Source: Clostridiales bacterium (GTDB taxonomy: Bacteria; Bacillota; Clostridia; Oscillospirales; Oscillospiraceae). From it: 5,784 nt of DNA. Location: positions 1 through 5,784 of the forward strand of contig JAJQHP010000035.1 of assembly GCA_021199695.1 (NCBI GenBank), read 5' to 3'. Position numbers and translations under genes: made by a program. Under the pieces are notes generated by a model. It ran no database searches. It saw nothing but the letters and a program-made list of their open reading frames with translations, and was not told the DNA's origin. Positions 1-5,769 of the stretch are shown here, piece by piece. Position 1 is the first letter of the stretch. Every line of letters starts with the position of its first letter.

Positions 1-339
1 CTTGTCCTGTCGGAGACGTTTATAGGCCAGCCGGGACATCTGATTCTGGTAGTCCCGCCACCGTTTGGCGGCTCCCGTGGCCAGGGTGAACAGCGCCCCG
101 GACAGCAGGGCGCCCAATGCCAGCAATCCCAACGTCTCCGGGTCCCGCCCGCCGGACAGCTCCCCGATGAGCCGGGCGGAGAACCACACCGCCACATAGG
201 GGGCCAGGGCGGTCAGGGCGTCGTACAGCCCCGTCGCCCAGAACCAGTTGGGGCAGATGCGCCGCCAGATGCCCACGACCCGCCGGGTGCGCCGGAAGGC
301 CTCACCCCAGGGCAGGCTCGTCTTTTTCTCCTGCGCAAT
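1..339 (-). CDS. ABC transporter permease/ATP-binding protein, N-terminal part (second half-transporter), partial, probable ATT start
   Basis: Only the first 113 codons are present; the gene runs off the left edge. The reading frame is open from 339 to 1 and gives an N-terminus rich in basic residues (FRRTRR, IWRRICPNWFW), then a hydrophobic stretch around residues 35-53 (ALTALAPYVAVWF) and another around 68-84 (LGLLALGALLSGALFTLA). This is the usual start of the membrane domain of an ABC exporter half-transporter, and such genes commonly follow a partner half-transporter, as here. No ATG, GTG or TTG lies in frame near the 5' end. The best start is ATT at 339-337, 9 nt after an AAGGAG at 354-349, which makes it overlap the upstream transporter gene by 38 nt. 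A GTG about 21 codons further in (279-277) is the fallback start, but it would remove conserved-looking N-terminal sequence. The ATP-binding domain lies outside the window, so the family call rests on the membrane segment and the context. Confidence 0.82.
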   Translation of the reverse strand, partial: MAQEKKTSLPWGEAFRRTRRVVGIWRRICPNWFWATGLYDALTALAPYVAVWFSARLIGELSGGRDPETLGLLALGALLSGALFTLATGAAKRWRDYQNQMSRLAYKRLRQDK

Positions 340-2152
340 CTTCGTCCCCTCCTTCCCGGTAATATCGGCTCTGAACCTCGAAGAGCTTTGCGTAGCCGCC
401 TCCCAGCTCGAGAAGGGACTGATGGGTGCCCTCCTCCGCCAGCCTTCCGTCCGCCAGGAACAAAATCCGGTCGCAGAACCGGGTGGAGGCCAGCCGGTGG
501 GAGATGAACAGGGCGGTGCGCCCCCGGGTCATCTCGCTGTATTTCAGATAGATGTCGTTTTCCGCGATGGGGTCCAGGGCGGCCGTTGGCTCGTCCAGAG
601 CCAGGATGGGGGCGTCCTTGTAAAGCGCCCTCGCCAGCATCAGCCGCTGGGTCTGCCCACCGGACAGCTCCACTCCGTCCTCATAGACCAGCCGACCCAG
701 CTTGGTGTCCAGCCCCTGGGGGAGGTTAGCCACCGTCTCGGCCAGCCCCGCCTGGTCGATGCACCGGCGCACCCGCTCCTCGTCGATGCCCTCCAGCCGC
801 TGGGCCACGTTCACCCGGACGCTGTGTTCCAGCACGGAGAAGTCCTGAAACACGGTGGCGAACAGGGCGTAGTAGTCCCGCCGGTCGTACTGGCGTATGT
901 CCTCCCCGTCCAGCAGCACCCGCCCGTCCGTGGGGTCGAGAAAGCCGCAGAGCAGCCGCACCAGGGTGGTTTTCCCCGCCCCGTTCAGGCCCACGATGGC
1001 CAGCTTTTCCCCGGGGTGAATGGTCAGGCTGAAATGGGAGATGGTGTCCGACTCCGCCCCGGGATAGCGGTAGCTCACGTCGTCCAGCCGCAGCTCATAG
1101 GGGCGGTCGGCGTCCTTGGGGAGGGGCTTGCCTCCCTCAAATTGAAACGGCTCCGGCCAGTTCAGATATTCCTGCACACAGGAGATGTCCAGGCATTGCC
1201 GGTGCAGCTCCAGCAGACCGGAGGTGATACCCGTCACCCAGGCGGTGAAGCCGCTGACCGCCGTGAAGTAGAGCAAAAACTCCGACGCAGACAGCCCCTT
1301 CTCCAGGGTCAGCCAGAGCAGATAGGCGTAGGCCGCCCCGTTCCGGGCCAGGGTGAGCAGGAAGTCCGCCAGGTTCGCCCACAGGTAATGCCGCTGTTCC
1401 CGGGTCTTGAAGGCACGGATGAGATTCACGGCGCTCTCCTGCACGTCCCGGAGCCATCCCTGGAGACCGAAGATACGGATGTCCTTGGCAGGGGTGCGGT
1501 CGGTGGCCTTCTGATGGATGTAATTCACCTGCTTGTAATAGCCGTCCTGCTCCGCCCGGTGTTCGTAGCCCCAGGCCAGGATGCGCCGGTCAAACAGGCA
1601 GCCCGCTACCGTCACGACCACCACCAGGCACAGCAGCCCCGGATGCAGCCCGGACATGAGCAGCAGATACGCCCCAAAGCCTGTCAGATTGGTCAGCAGA
1701 TCGGTCAGCGTGGTCCACACCGCTTCGGTGGCGTCGGCATTGCTGCCGGTGACCTCCCAGCACTTGTCCTGGAGGGCCAGAAACGCCGTGTCCAGCAGAT
1801 TGGGGAAGGAGGTCCGGTCCGTCTTTCGGGCGATCTCCCGGCTCAGCTCCAGCCGGACGGCGATACGCCCGAACAGGACGTTGTTGTCCAGATACCCCTT
1901 CAGGGCGGACAGCAGCACCAGCACGGCTCCAAAGCCGCCCACAGCGGCCAGCAGCGCCCCCAGTCCGGCCCCGGACTCCACCTGTGCCAGCAGGGTCGGG
2001 GCGATGAGCAGCTCGGCCACGGAGCGGCCCGCCGTCACCGCCGCCACCGCCACGCACAGGAAAATGACGCTCCGGTTCCCCCGCCAGGCGGCGGCGAGCA
2101 TAAAGCCCACCGAGCGGTGCATGGGGCAGGCCCGTCTGTTCTGTTCCTTCAT
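302..2152 (-). CDS. ABC exporter half-transporter (fused membrane and ATP-binding domains)
   Basis: A 616-residue protein with the usual length and order of a bacterial exporter half-transporter, which pumps a substrate across the cytoplasmic membrane using ATP. The membrane domain covers about residues 20-320, with hydrophobic segments near 28-50, 62-84, 155-185, 262-285 and 290-312. A coupling-type motif KDIRIFGL is at 223-230. The ATPase domain covers about 353-600: Walker A GLNGAGKTT at 388-396, Q-loop Gln436 in VFQDF, signature LSGGQ at 496-500, Walker B ILALDEP at 516-522 with Glu521 as catalytic base, and the switch His552 in SHR. All key ATPase residues are intact. The start is ATG at 2152 with GAGGTG 5 nt upstream; the next Met (residue 11) lacks a ribosome binding site. 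The gene is followed by, and overlaps, a second ABC gene, so the two probably form a heterodimer. The substrate cannot be read from sequence; the neighbouring agr-like regulators suggest a peptide, antimicrobial or toxic compound (inference). Confidence 0.96.
   Translation of the reverse strand: MKEQNRRACPMHRSVGFMLAAAWRGNRSVIFLCVAVAAVTAGRSVAELLIAPTLLAQVESGAGLGALLAAVGGFGAVLVLLSALKGYLDNNVLFGRIAVRLELSREIARKTDRTSFPNLLDTAFLALQDKCWEVTGSNADATEAVWTTLTDLLTNLTGFGAYLLLMSGLHPGLLCLVVVVTVAGCLFDRRILAWGYEHRAEQDGYYKQVNYIHQKATDRTPAKDIRIFGLQGWLRDVQESAVNLIRAFKTREQRHYLWANLADFLLTLARNGAAYAYLLWLTLEKGLSASEFLLYFTAVSGFTAWVTGITSGLLELHRQCLDISCVQEYLNWPEPFQFEGGKPLPKDADRPYELRLDDVSYRYPGAESDTISHFSLTIHPGEKLAIVGLNGAGKTTLVRLLCGFLDPTDGRVLLDGEDIRQYDRRDYYALFATVFQDFSVLEHSVRVNVAQRLEGIDEERVRRCIDQAGLAETVANLPQGLDTKLGRLVYEDGVELSGGQTQRLMLARALYKDAPILALDEPTAALDPIAENDIYLKYSEMTRGRTALFISHRLASTRFCDRILFLADGRLAEEGTHQSLLELGGGYAKLFEVQSRYYREGGDEDCAGEKDEPALG
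349..354 (-). promoter_or_regulatory. Ribosome binding site for the ATT-started second ABC gene
   Basis: AAGGAG on the minus strand, followed by GGG, sits inside the 3' end of the first ABC gene. It is 9 nt before an in-frame ATT. This site decides the proposed start, because the frame has no conventional start codon close to it. Confidence 0.55.
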
Positions 2153-2171
2153 GTCATCACCTCACGCTGCC

Positions 2172-2200
2172 ATCCTATCACAAAAAATCGTCCCCGGCGC
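2172..2200 (-). promoter_or_regulatory. Possible activator-dependent promoter of the ABC genes
   Basis: A weak -10-like TAGGAT is at 2177-2172. Seventeen bases upstream the -35 position (2200-2195) reads GCGCCG, with no match to consensus, and the 21-bp-spaced direct repeat lies directly upstream of that. A missing -35 beside phased repeats is the layout of a promoter that needs a bound activator. Against it, the predicted leader would be only about a dozen bases, and the spacer contains the terminator T-run. Confidence 0.25.
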
Positions 2201-2213
2201 AATTCGGGGACGA
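2181..2213 (-). terminator. Intrinsic terminator between kinase and transporter genes
   Basis: On the minus strand a 9-bp perfect stem, TCGTCCCCG (2213-2205) pairing with CGGGGACGA (2196-2188), encloses an 8-nt loop and is followed at once by six T (2187-2182). It lies 35 nt past the kinase stop codon and 28 nt before the ABC start codon. It should end much of the transcription from the regulator genes, leaving the transporters dependent on readthrough or on a separate promoter. The plus strand has no T-run after the stem, so it works in one direction only. Confidence 0.8.
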
Positions 2214-2238
2214 ATCGCAAAAACCGGGGGACGAATCG
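2206..2238. repeat. Perfect 12-bp direct repeat with 21-bp period, candidate LytTR operator
   Basis: On the plus strand GGGGACGAATCG occurs at 2206-2217 and again at 2227-2238, exactly 21 bp (two helical turns) apart. The inner copy also forms one arm of the terminator stem, and an inverted copy of its core is at 2188-2196. LytTR-family regulators (AgrA, PlnC type) are known to bind two roughly 9-bp direct repeats spaced about 21 bp centre to centre, usually just upstream of a weak -35. Next to the outer copy, ATCGTTAAT at 2235-2243 resembles the published GTTAA-containing LytTR half-site; its partner 21 bp away (ATCGCAAAA) matches only partly. The operator role is inferred; the repeat itself is plain in the sequence. 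Confidence 0.5.
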
Positions 2239-2247
2239 TTAATCGTA

Positions 2248-2919
2248 TCAAACCTGTGGAATCAGAATCTCCGTGGTGAACGCCCCGTCCTCGCTGTTCC
2301 GGCTGAGATAGCCGTCCAGCCGGTCGATGATGGCGTCGATCCGCACCAGGCCGAAGCCGTGGCCCTCCCCCTTGGTGGTGGAGAAGCGGCCTCCGGACTT
2401 GCCCCGCTTTTTGTCCGCGGTGAAGTTAGTGAAGGAGAGGTAGAGCTGAGTGCCCTTCATGTCCATGTACACCCGGATGAGCCGCTCCTCCTCCGGCAGG
2501 GCGAGGCTGGCCTCGATGGCGTTGTCAAAGAGGTTGCCGATGATGCAGCACAGGTCCAGCTCGGACATCCGCAGCTTTACCGGGATGTGGGCGTCGCAGC
2601 GGACGGGGATGCCTTTGGATTGGGCCAGGGAGATTTTGCTGTTCAAAATGGCGTCCGCCATGGGGTTGCCCGTCTTGATGACCGTGTCCACCGTGTTCAG
2701 GTCGGTGTCCAGCTCGTCCAGGTAGGCGCAGATACCCTCCATGTCCCCGCCCGCCGCCAGGACCTTCATGGTCTGGATGTGGTTGCGGTAGTCGTGCCGC
2801 CAGCCCCGCACCTGGCGGTACATATTCTCCACCTCCCGGTAGTGGGTCTCCACCAGCTCCTGCTGATAGGCGGCCAGGCGGCGGTCGATACGGCGGTCGA
2901 TCCAGCGTGACAAAAACAT
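2248..2919 (-). CDS. GHKL-domain sensor histidine kinase, AgrC-like, without membrane sensor domain
   Basis: A 223-residue kinase that should phosphorylate the response regulator encoded just upstream. Residues 1-40 are a charged, probably coiled-coil helix (repeated DRR, then ETHYREVENMYRQ). The dimerisation/phosphoacceptor motif RHDYRNH at 41-47 has His42 as the likely phosphorylated residue. The ATP-binding GHKL domain follows at about 118-222, with N-box NLFDNAIEA at 129-137, a lysine-glycine lid near 183-188 and GHGFGL at 186-191. Classical AgrC proteins carry five to seven membrane helices before this core and are about twice as long; here there is none, and the preceding gene ends 4 nt upstream, so the short form is genuine in this sequence. 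The start is ATG at 2919, preceded by GGGGGTGAGAGG. The protein is probably cytoplasmic, or recruited by a partner, and must sense its signal another way. No agrB or agrD homologue is visible. Confidence 0.93.
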   Translation of the reverse strand: MFLSRWIDRRIDRRLAAYQQELVETHYREVENMYRQVRGWRHDYRNHIQTMKVLAAGGDMEGICAYLDELDTDLNTVDTVIKTGNPMADAILNSKISLAQSKGIPVRCDAHIPVKLRMSELDLCCIIGNLFDNAIEASLALPEEERLIRVYMDMKGTQLYLSFTNFTADKKRGKSGGRFSTTKGEGHGFGLVRIDAIIDRLDGYLSRNSEDGAFTTEILIPQV

Positions 2920-2923
2920 CCTC

Positions 2924-3622
2924 TCACCCCCTGTCGATAATGGCCCGGTTCAGCGGCTCGTAGGCCCCTCTGGGCAGAGGCAGGACCTCGCCCCCGGCGA
3001 GATGGACCTCCGTTTTCGTCACCCGGCGGACATAGGAGAGGTTCAAAATCAGCCCCCGGCCTACCCGGACGAAGTCCTCTCCCAGCTCGTCGGAAAAGTC
3101 GCTGAGGGAGCGCTTGACGGTGTAATCCTTGTCGGCGTGGACGGTGACATAGTTGCGCTGGACGTCCAGATAACGGATACGGTAGCAGGGGATGCGCACC
3201 AGCTCGCCGGAGCAGGACAGGTTCAGGCAGCGGCTGTTCCGGCGGAGCCTGTCCGCCGCCCGGTCCAGCACCTGGAACAGCTTGTCCCGGCGCACCGGCT
3301 TGAGCAGGTAGTGGAGGGCCTCCACCTCGTAGCCCTCTGCGATGTAATCGGAGTAGCCGGTGATAAAGACGATCTGCACCAGCTCGCTGTCCCGGCGGAC
3401 CCGTCTGGCCAGCTCCACCCCGTCCATCTCTCCCATCTCCACGTCCAGCAGGAGCAGGTCAAAGCTCTGCCGCTCCGCCCAGCGAAAGAGAAAGCTCTCC
3501 GCCGAGGGGAAATATTCCGTCCGGACGGTGTGGCCCCGGGCCTCCGCCCATTCGGCCAGCAGACGGCCCAGCAGCTGCCGGTCGGCCCCGATGTCGTCGC
3601 AGACGGCGATTTGACAGGTCAT
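2924..3622 (-). CDS. LytTR-family response regulator (AgrA/LytR type)
   Basis: A 232-residue DNA-binding response regulator, the expected partner of the following GHKL kinase. Residues 1-120 form the receiver domain: acidic pair Asp9-Asp10 (AVCDD), phosphoacceptor Asp60 in LLLLDVEM, Thr88 in FITGY and Lys108 in LLKPV. Residues about 135-230 form a LytTR DNA-binding domain (RIRYLDVQRNYVTVHA, then FVRVGRGLILNLSYV and LPLPRG). The frame stays open upstream for 66 more codons, but that part is unlike any receiver domain. The chosen ATG at 3622 has AAAGGAG (3637-3631) 8 nt before it, and the receiver begins immediately. It is the first gene of the leftward group, about 27 nt below the likely transcription start, and its stop lies 4 nt before the kinase start. 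A plausible target is the phased repeat in front of the ABC genes; no such repeat was seen at its own promoter. Confidence 0.95.
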   Translation of the reverse strand: MTCQIAVCDDIGADRQLLGRLLAEWAEARGHTVRTEYFPSAESFLFRWAERQSFDLLLLDVEMGEMDGVELARRVRRDSELVQIVFITGYSDYIAEGYEVEALHYLLKPVRRDKLFQVLDRAADRLRRNSRCLNLSCSGELVRIPCYRIRYLDVQRNYVTVHADKDYTVKRSLSDFSDELGEDFVRVGRGLILNLSYVRRVTKTEVHLAGGEVLPLPRGAYEPLNRAIIDRG

Positions 3623-3655
3623 CCCATTCGCTCCTTTCGCTGCCGATTTGTACTC

Positions 3656-3664
3656 ATTATAGCA
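3656..3664 (-). promoter_or_regulatory. Extended -10 promoter of the regulator/kinase operon
   Basis: On the minus strand TGC directly precedes a perfect TATAAT (3661-3656), an extended -10 element. The -35 region 17 bp upstream (TAGCTT) is poor, which an extended -10 can offset. Transcription would start near 3649, giving a leader of about 27 nt that contains the AAAGGAG ribosome binding site. Confidence 0.7.
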
Positions 3665-3721
3665 CGCAGCCTGAGGAAAAGCTATATGGTTCTGTGGCAG
3701 CGGCAGAAAGGAGAGGGCATA

Positions 3722-3850
3722 ATGAGCGCAAAGAAGGGAACACTTACCAAAGGGACAAAGGAGGAGTTCTATGGCGAACCCCCAAAAGGGCATGACAGAA
3801 CAGGAGAAAGAGAGCATCATCCAGCGTCTTTGGCTGACCTATTACAATGA
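3722..3850 (+). CDS. Possible 42-residue overlapping leader ORF
   Basis: ATG at 3722 lies 8 nt after AAAGGAG (3707-3713) and opens a 42-residue frame (start MSAKKGTLTKGTKEEF, end ASLADLLQ). It overlaps the first part of the better supported gene at 3771 in a different frame. The ribosome binding site is the only support. The peptide is basic at its start and resembles no family I recognise. It may be a translated leader that affects initiation at 3771, or chance. Confidence 0.25.
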   Translation: MSAKKGTLTKGTKEEFYGEPPKGHDRTGEREHHPASLADLLQ

Positions 3851-3941
3851 CACGCTGTATGAAAAAGGCGTCATCACGGAGGAAGAGCGCAACAGGATGC
3901 GTGTGGCGATCAAAACACGCAATACCTCCGGAAAAGGGTGA
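3771..3941 (+). CDS. Small helical protein upstream of recombinase, SHOCT-like, function unknown
   Basis: A 56-residue protein with a near-ideal ribosome binding site: AAAGGAGGAG at 3757-3766 places AGGAGG 6 nt before the ATG. It appears to have two helices, about residues 8-30 (TEQEKESIIQRLWLTYYNDTL) and 36-50. Between them is GVITEEERNRMR, which resembles the short SHOCT-type helix-turn motif (gxITeeEf..kk) common in small proteins of clostridial mobile elements; the match is from memory, not a search. It has no membrane segment or signal peptide. It lies 128 nt upstream of the serine recombinase in the same direction but is cut off from it by a terminator, so it is a separate transcription unit. 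Its lower GC than the leftward genes fits a mobile-element origin. A role in recombination control is possible but unproven. Confidence 0.78.
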   Translation: MANPQKGMTEQEKESIIQRLWLTYYNDTLYEKGVITEEERNRMRVAIKTRNTSGKG

Positions 3942-3950
3942 GCAGATACA

Positions 3951-3981
3951 GGCGGCAGGGGACACTCCTGCCGCCCTTTTT
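3951..3981 (+). terminator. Intrinsic terminator of the small gene
   Basis: GGCGGCAGG (3951-3959) pairs perfectly with CCTGCCGCC (3967-3975) around a 7-nt loop, followed by C and five T (3977-3981). It starts 9 nt after the small gene's stop codon and separates it from the recombinase promoter. Confidence 0.9.
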
Positions 3982-3992
3982 AAAGGTTTCAG

Positions 3993-4021
3993 TTGAAAAA
4001 GACAGTGGGCCGTGATATGAT
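3993..4021 (+). promoter_or_regulatory. Promoter of the serine recombinase gene
   Basis: TTGAAA (3993-3998) and TATGAT (4016-4021) are separated by exactly 17 bp, and TGA just before the -10 gives a TGn extension. This is a near-consensus housekeeping promoter. Transcription should start near 4028, leaving a leader of about 40 nt before the TTG start. Confidence 0.8.
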
Positions 4022-4055
4022 TTCGACAGAACATGATACGACGAACCTTTTGAAC

Positions 4056-4063
4056 GGGAGGAG
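4056..4063 (+). promoter_or_regulatory. Ribosome binding site deciding the TTG start of the recombinase
   Basis: GGGAGGAG ends 6 nt before TTG at 4070. An in-frame TGA at 4034-4036 closes the frame upstream and no ATG or GTG lies between, while the next in-frame ATG (codon 9) has no such site. TTG is therefore the best start. Confidence 0.8.
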
Positions 4064-4069
4064 AACAAA

Positions 4070-5758
4070 TTGGACATTCACAGTGTTCGCGAAATGCTCC
4101 GTACAAAGTCGATTTATGACATCCCCCTCCGGGTCACATACTATGCCCGCGTCTCCTCGGAGTCTGATGAACAGCTCAACTCCCTGGGCAACCAGATCAC
4201 CTATTATGAAAACCTGATCCGCCAGAACCGGGCGTGGACCTTTGTGCCGGGGTACATCGACGAGGGGTTATCCGGCATCTCCACGAAGCGCCGGGAGAAC
4301 TTCAACCGCATGGTGGAGGACGCCGCCGAAGGGAAGTTTGACATGGTCATCACTAAGGAGATCTCCCGTTTTGCCAGAAACACCCTGGACTCCATCGGGT
4401 ATACCCGTCAGCTGCTGGGGCATGGCGTTGGGGTCTTTTTCCAGAACGACAACATCAACACCTTTGACGAGGACTCCGAGCTGCGGCTCTCCATTATGTC
4501 CAGCATTGCCCAGGACGAGCTGCGGAAGCTGTCCAGTCGGGTCAAATTTGGCCACCAGCAGGCCATCAAGTCCAACGTAGTGCTGGGCAACAACAATATC
4601 TTCGGCTATCGCAAAAACAACAAGCATCTGGTTATCGACGAGGAGCAGGCCCCCATGGTACGGGAGCTGTTCGAGCTTTACGCCACCGGCGAATATTCCA
4701 TGAAGCAGATCGAGACGATCTTCTGGGAGAAGGGATACCACAACCGGAACGGCAAAAAGATCGCTCACTCCACCATGTCAAACATGATCTCCAACCCCAA
4801 ATACAAGGGCTTCTATGTGGGCAACAAGGTCAAGGTGGTGGATATGTTCACCAAAAAGCAGGTATTTCTCCCTCAGGAGGAATGGGTCATGTTTAAGGAC
4901 GAGACCGGCGAGATCGTCCCGGCCATTGTCTCTGAGGAGCTGTGGGAGTCCGCCAATGCGGTGCTGCGGCGGCGGAGCGAGGACGTGAAAAACCGACAGG
5001 GCATCTGCAACCACGCCAATCTGCTGACCGGCAAGCTGTTCTGCACCTGCTGCGGCACGCCCTATTATCGCCGGGAGTCCAGGGACAAGGCGGGCAACAG
5101 GAACAGCAAGTGGGTCTGCTCCGGCAAAATCAAGAACGGCAAGGGGAGCTGCAACTCCTTCCCCATCTATGAGAAGGAGATCAAACCGCTGCTGTTTGAG
5201 GTGTTCCGGGACACCAGAGAGGCGTCTGCCGCTATGATGAGGGAATATGAGGCCATGTACCGCACCATGTCTGGCGGCAAGGAACTTGCCCGGAAAATCG
5301 GGGAGCAGGAGCATATCATCGACATGGCGGCGAAAAAGAAGAACAAGCTGCTGGAGCTGGTCACGCTGGACAGCATCTCTCCCACCGATTTCAAGACCAT
5401 GACAGCCCGGTGCAACGAGGAGATCAAGAACGCCGAACAGGAGCTTGTGGACCTGCACAGTCAGCAGGAATCCAGCGGGGAGTTCCGAAGGCATATGGAA
5501 AAGCTGCGGGCCACCCTGAAAGCCGCCGAGCAGGATGTGGCCAACGGCGTCATCACCAAGGAGTTTGTGGACACCTTCATCGACAGGATCTTCGTCACCC
5601 CGGAGCCGGACGGGAGCCTGCGCCTGGACATTCGGATTTTCACCGGGGAGAGCACCCCCAAATACCTGAAAAAGCTGAAAAGACACACTGATCTCCAAGG
5701 CTGTACGGGCCAAACGTTCAAGAAGATGAGCGAAGCCTACGAAAACGGCATGAAGTAA
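4070..5758 (+). CDS. Large serine recombinase (site-specific integrase/transposase of a mobile element)
   Basis: A 562-residue large serine recombinase of the TndX/TnpX type, which cuts and rejoins attachment sites to integrate or excise an element. The catalytic resolvase domain spans about 20-165: YYARVSS gives nucleophile Ser29 with Arg27, and ITKEISRFARN gives Arg100 and Arg103. The recombinase domain follows at about 175-305 (FGYRKNN, then STMSNMISNPKYKGFYVGN, typical of this family). A zinc ribbon is at about 325-361, with likely ligands Cys325, Cys328, Cys350 and Cys361. A charged coiled coil covers about 375-500, and a basic tail ends the protein (KYLKKLKRH). All domains appear intact and the length is normal, so it is probably active. 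It starts at TTG, reads rightward from its own promoter, and ends 26 nt before the window edge. Genes of this kind usually lie near an element end, but that end is not identified here. Confidence 0.97.
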   Translation: MDIHSVREMLRTKSIYDIPLRVTYYARVSSESDEQLNSLGNQITYYENLIRQNRAWTFVPGYIDEGLSGISTKRRENFNRMVEDAAEGKFDMVITKEISRFARNTLDSIGYTRQLLGHGVGVFFQNDNINTFDEDSELRLSIMSSIAQDELRKLSSRVKFGHQQAIKSNVVLGNNNIFGYRKNNKHLVIDEEQAPMVRELFELYATGEYSMKQIETIFWEKGYHNRNGKKIAHSTMSNMISNPKYKGFYVGNKVKVVDMFTKKQVFLPQEEWVMFKDETGEIVPAIVSEELWESANAVLRRRSEDVKNRQGICNHANLLTGKLFCTCCGTPYYRRESRDKAGNRNSKWVCSGKIKNGKGSCNSFPIYEKEIKPLLFEVFRDTREASAAMMREYEAMYRTMSGGKELARKIGEQEHIIDMAAKKKNKLLELVTLDSISPTDFKTMTARCNEEIKNAEQELVDLHSQQESSGEFRRHMEKLRATLKAAEQDVANGVITKEFVDTFIDRIFVTPEPDGSLRLDIRIFTGESTPKYLKKLKRHTDLQGCTGQTFKKMSEAYENGMK

Positions 5759-5769
5759 GTCAGCGACTT
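5757..5769. repeat. Short inverted repeat just after the recombinase gene
   Basis: AAGTC (5757-5761) and GACTT (5765-5769) are inverted around AGC, beginning within the recombinase stop codon. Five base pairs are too few for a terminator, and no T-run follows. It may be chance or part of a larger site past the window edge. Confidence 0.2.

Noticed and set aside
2206..2238. Start of a CRISPR array or tandem repeat
   Set aside because: Only two 12-bp copies with a 9-bp spacer, no further units and no cas genes; the spacing fits a protein-binding site better.
248..2242. 664-codon open frame on the plus strand opposite the ABC exporter
   Set aside because: It is antisense to a gene with every ABC motif intact. 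Its protein is Gln/Gly/Pro/His-rich with no recognisable domain, as expected from the reverse of GC-rich codons.
2359..2910. 183-codon plus-strand frame opposite the kinase
   Set aside because: Antisense to an intact GHKL kinase and repetitive in Val/Gly/His/Asp, so a shadow frame.
3623..3820. 66-codon N-terminal extension of the response regulator
   Set aside because: The extension crosses the regulator's own TATAAT and ribosome binding site and resembles no receiver domain, while ATG 3622 starts the domain exactly.
3002..3850. 282-codon plus-strand frame across the regulator gene and intergenic region
   Set aside because: Most of it is antisense to the LytTR gene. Only its last part from the ATG at 3722 has a ribosome binding site, and that is listed separately.
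3744..4106. 120-codon minus-strand frame opposite the small gene and recombinase promoter
   Set aside because: It crosses a strong terminator and promoter on the other strand and its protein has no recognisable features.
4778..5713. 311-codon open frame on the minus strand opposite the recombinase
   Set aside because: Antisense to a complete serine recombinase, with no motif and a composition typical of a shadow frame.
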